Shown in pieces: positions 5,674 through 7,374 of a DNA stretch of 7,374 nucleotides. Numbering within the stretch: position 1 is the stretch's first letter; every line of letters starts with the position of its first letter. The position numbers and the translations under genes were made by a program. The notes under the pieces were generated by a model. That model saw only the letters and a list, made by a program, of their open reading frames with translations. It was not told the DNA's origin and did not search any database. Source of the DNA: Actinomycetota bacterium (GTDB taxonomy: Bacteria > Actinomycetota > Acidimicrobiia > IMCC26256 > PALSA-610); assembly GCA_030839105.1 (NCBI GenBank), contig JAUZEI010000418.1, positions 1-7,374 on the forward strand. The letters run 5' to 3'.

Positions 5674-6123
5674 TCAGAACGAAGCTTCGTAGGTGGCCGG
5701 GTCGAACGGGTCGCTGGCGACGACCACCAGCGCGCTCCCATCCTCGAGATACCGCTGCGCGGCCCAGATGCCGGCCGGGATGCAGAGCCCGCCCGCGTCC
5801 GGAGTCAACGTCACGGTGGTGTGCTCCCCGCCCCGCCTCAGCTCGACCTCGATGCGACCGCTGATACAGACCAGGACCTGGGCGCCGGAACGGTGCCGAT
5901 GTCCGCCGCGCTTCGTCCCGGGAGGAACGTCCGTGATCATGAAGACGCGCCGCACGGTGAAGGGCAGCGCGTCGAAGTCGATGGCGAGCAGGCTGCCGCG
6001 TTCCTCGACGTTGGATACGAGCGACACGAAGGTGACGTCGTCGAACCGCCCGGGCGCGCTCCGATCCTCCGAAGCACTCGTGGAGGCCTGTTCGGCCCGG
6101 GCGGCGCTCGGTCCGTCGGTCAC
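5674..6123 (-). CDS. FdtA/QdtA-type (WxcM-like) sugar 3,4-ketoisomerase, cupin, 149 aa
   Basis: Residues about 30-149 match the single-domain cupin that converts dTDP-4-keto-6-deoxyglucose into its 3-keto isomer, the step before 3-amino sugars such as Fuc3NAc or Qui3NAc. Visible family features are NVEERGSLLAIDFDALPFTV (38-57), KRGGHRHR (71-78) where H75 and H77 correspond to the RGxHAH catalytic histidines, QVLVCISGRIEVEL (82-95), GGLCIPAGIWAAQRYL, and the VVASDPFDPATY ending. FdtA and QdtA differ in product stereochemistry and I cannot separate them by eye. The GTG at 6123 gives a normal length; an in-frame ATG at 6186 would add 21 residues with no family match and would place the likely promoter inside the gene. 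The first 27 residues are Ser/Ala-rich and probably disordered. It heads the cluster and abuts the glycosyltransferase. No RmlA/RmlB or aminotransferase partner lies in the window, so the substrate must be supplied elsewhere. Confidence 0.85.
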   Translation of the reverse strand: MTDGPSAARAEQASTSASEDRSAPGRFDDVTFVSLVSNVEERGSLLAIDFDALPFTVRRVFMITDVPPGTKRGGHRHRSGAQVLVCISGRIEVELRRGGEHTTVTLTPDAGGLCIPAGIWAAQRYLEDGSALVVVASDPFDPATYEASF

Positions 6124-6129
6124 GTGCAA

Positions 6130-6161
6130 AGCGTAATGTCGGGAGCGAGTACCCGTGCCAA
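6130..6161 (-). promoter_or_regulatory. Candidate leaderless promoter for the ketoisomerase-led operon
   Basis: On the minus strand TACGCT (6135-6130) fits the actinobacterial -10 pattern TANNNT and ends six bases before GTG 6123. That places the transcript start at or next to the start codon, as in leaderless genes; the lack of a Shine-Dalgarno agrees. TTGGCA (6161-6156) could be a -35 but sits 20 bases from this -10, which is long. With CATTAC (6138-6133) as -10 the spacing would be 17 but the match is poorer. The call is inference from sequence pattern only. Confidence 0.35.
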
Positions 6162-6180
6162 TGCAATCTCGACGTACTCG
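6146..6180. promoter_or_regulatory. 7-bp inverted repeat flanking the -35 candidate, possible operator
   Basis: CGAGTAC (6146-6152) and GTACTCG (6174-6180) are perfect inverted copies separated by 21 bases. Their centres are 28 bp apart, close to an integral number of helical turns, and the -35 candidate lies between them. A dimeric regulator could bind both arms. A perfect 7-bp match can also arise by chance in GC-rich DNA, so this is a weak call. Confidence 0.22.
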
Positions 6181-6202
6181 GCACATATCGTGCGATCACA
6201 TC

Positions 6203-6226
6203 AGCAGGAGAGTCGCGCTCTTTGCT
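6203..6226 (-). terminator. Weak hairpin over the phosphoesterase stop codon, possible terminator
   Basis: On the minus strand AGCA-A-AGAG pairs with CTCT-CC-TGCT around a CGCGA loop: eight pairs with a small asymmetric internal loop, overlapping the TAG stop. No U-tract follows. It is the only stem in the 101-bp gap that could separate the phosphoesterase transcript from the downstream sugar cluster. The rest of the gap holds the promoter candidate and a short GCAC/GTGC dyad near 6181-6193. Confidence 0.2.
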
Positions 6227-7374
6227 AGGTGCCGCGCCGTCTGGTGGTGACGGGTGCACTCGGCGGCGAGGGCACGCCGGTACCGATTGCATTCGCGGCG
6301 GCCACCGTGAACGTGTAGGCCTGCGCCTCCGTGAGTCCGGTCACCGTTCCCGTCGTCGCCGAAGCGCCGAACAGCCGTGGCGGTAGGGCGATACCGGCCG
6401 CGCTCGGCGTCACGACGTAGCCGGTAACGGGCGAGCCACCGTCACTGAGGGGTGGTTTCCACCGGACCAGTACCGAGGCGCGATCGGCCTCGGCAATCGG
6501 AGCCGCCGGCGCGAAGGGCGCGGTCGCGGTGAGCGTCGTTGCGGGATGGACGGGCAGCACGACCGGCGGTCGGGGCGCCTGATCAAAGTCGAAGTCTTTC
6601 GCGAGGTCGCCGAGGATCGCGACGTTCTCGCGCACGGTGGGCCGGGGATCGGGTCGGCCGTCGGTGCGCGGGTTCAACCGTTGGCCGCCGAGGAAGACGT
6701 CCTCGATGAACTTCGCGTATGCATCGAAGCTCAACGTCTGATGGTCGATGAATCCCCGCTTGGCGTACGGACTGATCACGATGCCGGGCACGCGCAGCCC
6801 GTACCCGTTCACATCGACGCGCGGCGGAGGAACATGGTCATAGAAGCCGCCCCAGTCGTCCCAGGCCAGGAAGATCGCCGTGGAGTCCCAGTTGGGGCCG
6901 CTCATCACCGCGTTGACGAGACTGGTCACGTACGACTGCCCGGAGCTGACCGTCGAGGGAGGGTGTTCGCTGACGTCGCCCGACGGCACCACCCACGACA
7001 CCGCGGGCAGCGTGCCATGTTTCGCCGTCGCGTAGAACTTGTCGACCGAGCGGATGTTGCCGAGCTGATTGTTGTTGCGGACCGTGTCGAAGTACGGCAA
7101 CGGATTCCAGATTCCCGGCGTCGTGGGATTCTGCGGCACAGGCGCGCAACTGACCGCCGCGTTGTCCTGGCAGTCGGGTTCGGTACCGGTCACGACGTAG
7201 TAGCCCCACGAGACCTTGTTCTTGTGCAACAGGTACGTGAGATCCGTCCACGCGTAGATCGGTGTCGGCGCCGTCGATCGCACCTTTCCCGGAACGATGT
7301 TGGGCGGCGAGGGGCCGGGTTGTTCCAGCGCGTTGACACAACTCCGCGGCGCGTTGTGCCGCGTACATACCGCC
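6225..7374 (-). CDS. Phosphoesterase family protein (acid phosphatase/phospholipase C type) with C-terminal FN3 domain, N-terminus outside window
   Basis: The frame is open to the window edge, giving 382 visible C-terminal residues. Family hallmarks are [20 protein letters not shown] (40-59), [18 protein letters not shown] (122-139), and the metal-binding block [14 protein letters not shown] (171-184). The family usually has DEWGG, so the second Asp is a mild variation. [18 protein letters not shown] (193-210) follows. Enzymes of this family hydrolyse phosphate mono- or diesters, including phospholipids, outside the membrane, normally after export. The signal peptide and the first metal ligands lie off the window. 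Residues about 285-378 form one fibronectin type III domain ([39 protein letters not shown]), which probably helps attach the enzyme to a surface or polymer. It is on the same strand as the sugar cluster but 101 bp upstream with a promoter candidate between, so it is probably a separate unit. A GTG at 7283 is internal, not the start. Confidence 0.92.
   Translation of the reverse strand, partial: AVCTRHNAPRSCVNALEQPGPSPPNIVPGKVRSTAPTPIYAWTDLTYLLHKNKVSWGYYVVTGTEPDCQDNAAVSCAPVPQNPTTPGIWNPLPYFDTVRNNNQLGNIRSVDKFYATAKHGTLPAVSWVVPSGDVSEHPPSTVSSGQSYVTSLVNAVMSGPNWDSTAIFLAWDDWGGFYDHVPPPRVDVNGYGLRVPGIVISPYAKRGFIDHQTLSFDAYAKFIEDVFLGGQRLNPRTDGRPDPRPTVRENVAILGDLAKDFDFDQAPRPPVVLPVHPATTLTATAPFAPAAPIAEADRASVLVRWKPPLSDGGSPVTGYVVTPSAAGIALPPRLFGASATTGTVTGLTEAQAYTFTVAAANAIGTGVPSPPSAPVTTRRRGT

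Noticed and set aside
6124..6186. An upstream ATG at 6186 as the ketoisomerase start.
   Set aside because: It adds 21 residues with no family match and would put the promoter candidate and inverted repeat inside the coding region.
5290..6228. A 312-codon plus-strand open frame opposite the glycosyltransferase and ketoisomerase.
   Set aside because: It is antisense to two recognised genes, has no recognisable motif and would cover the operon promoter region.

Overview
The window is GC-rich (roughly two thirds G+C by eye). Its genes use GTG and TTG starts freely, have strongly G/C-biased third codon positions and mostly lack clear Shine-Dalgarno sites. Together with actinobacterial-looking hypothetical proteins and a phosphoesterase carrying a fibronectin III domain, this suggests an Actinomycetota chromosome, possibly a class such as Acidimicrobiia. 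That placement is inference. There are no tRNA or rRNA genes, insertion sequences or CRISPR repeats, and no gene-free stretch longer than about 170 bases.

Left edge (1-1168): two minus-strand genes overlap by one base. They are an unknown N-terminally membrane-anchored protein (429-1001) and a RimJ/RimL-type GNAT acetyltransferase cut by the window start (1-429). A 167-bp divergent intergenic region follows, with a 16-bp near-palindrome near its centre. Next is the only plus-strand gene (1169-1591), a small protein with an N-terminal CxxC zinc-ribbon-like motif, started at TTG behind a strong GGAGG. It ends in a hairpin and overlaps the 3' end of the minus-strand cluster.

Centre (1576-6123): a compact minus-strand cluster that looks like one operon. 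In transcription order it encodes an FdtA/QdtA-type sugar 3,4-ketoisomerase cupin, a family 2 glycosyltransferase with a C-terminal TPR-like tail, a DAO-fold FAD oxidoreductase, a PhyH-type Fe(II)/2-oxoglutarate dioxygenase, an unknown actinobacterial-type protein, and a short reading frame that appears broken by a frameshift. Genes abut, overlap by 4 bp, or are 37 bp or less apart. The content points to making a modified deoxysugar, attaching it to something, and oxidising the sugar, the acceptor or a linked group. The enzymes that would supply the nucleotide sugar (RmlA/RmlB-like) and an aminotransferase are not in the window, so the product is unknown.

Right edge (6225-7374): the C-terminal part of a secreted-type phosphoesterase (acid phosphatase/phospholipase C family) ending in one FN3 domain. 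It is on the same strand, upstream of the cluster, and separated from it by about 100 bp holding a plausible leaderless promoter and a 7-bp inverted repeat.

The most useful second looks are the dioxygenase/oxidoreductase/glycosyltransferase cluster as a pathway, and two places where codon-position signal changes frame (near 1700 and near 2560). Those indicate either sequence errors or real gene decay, and they affect how two proteins should be read.
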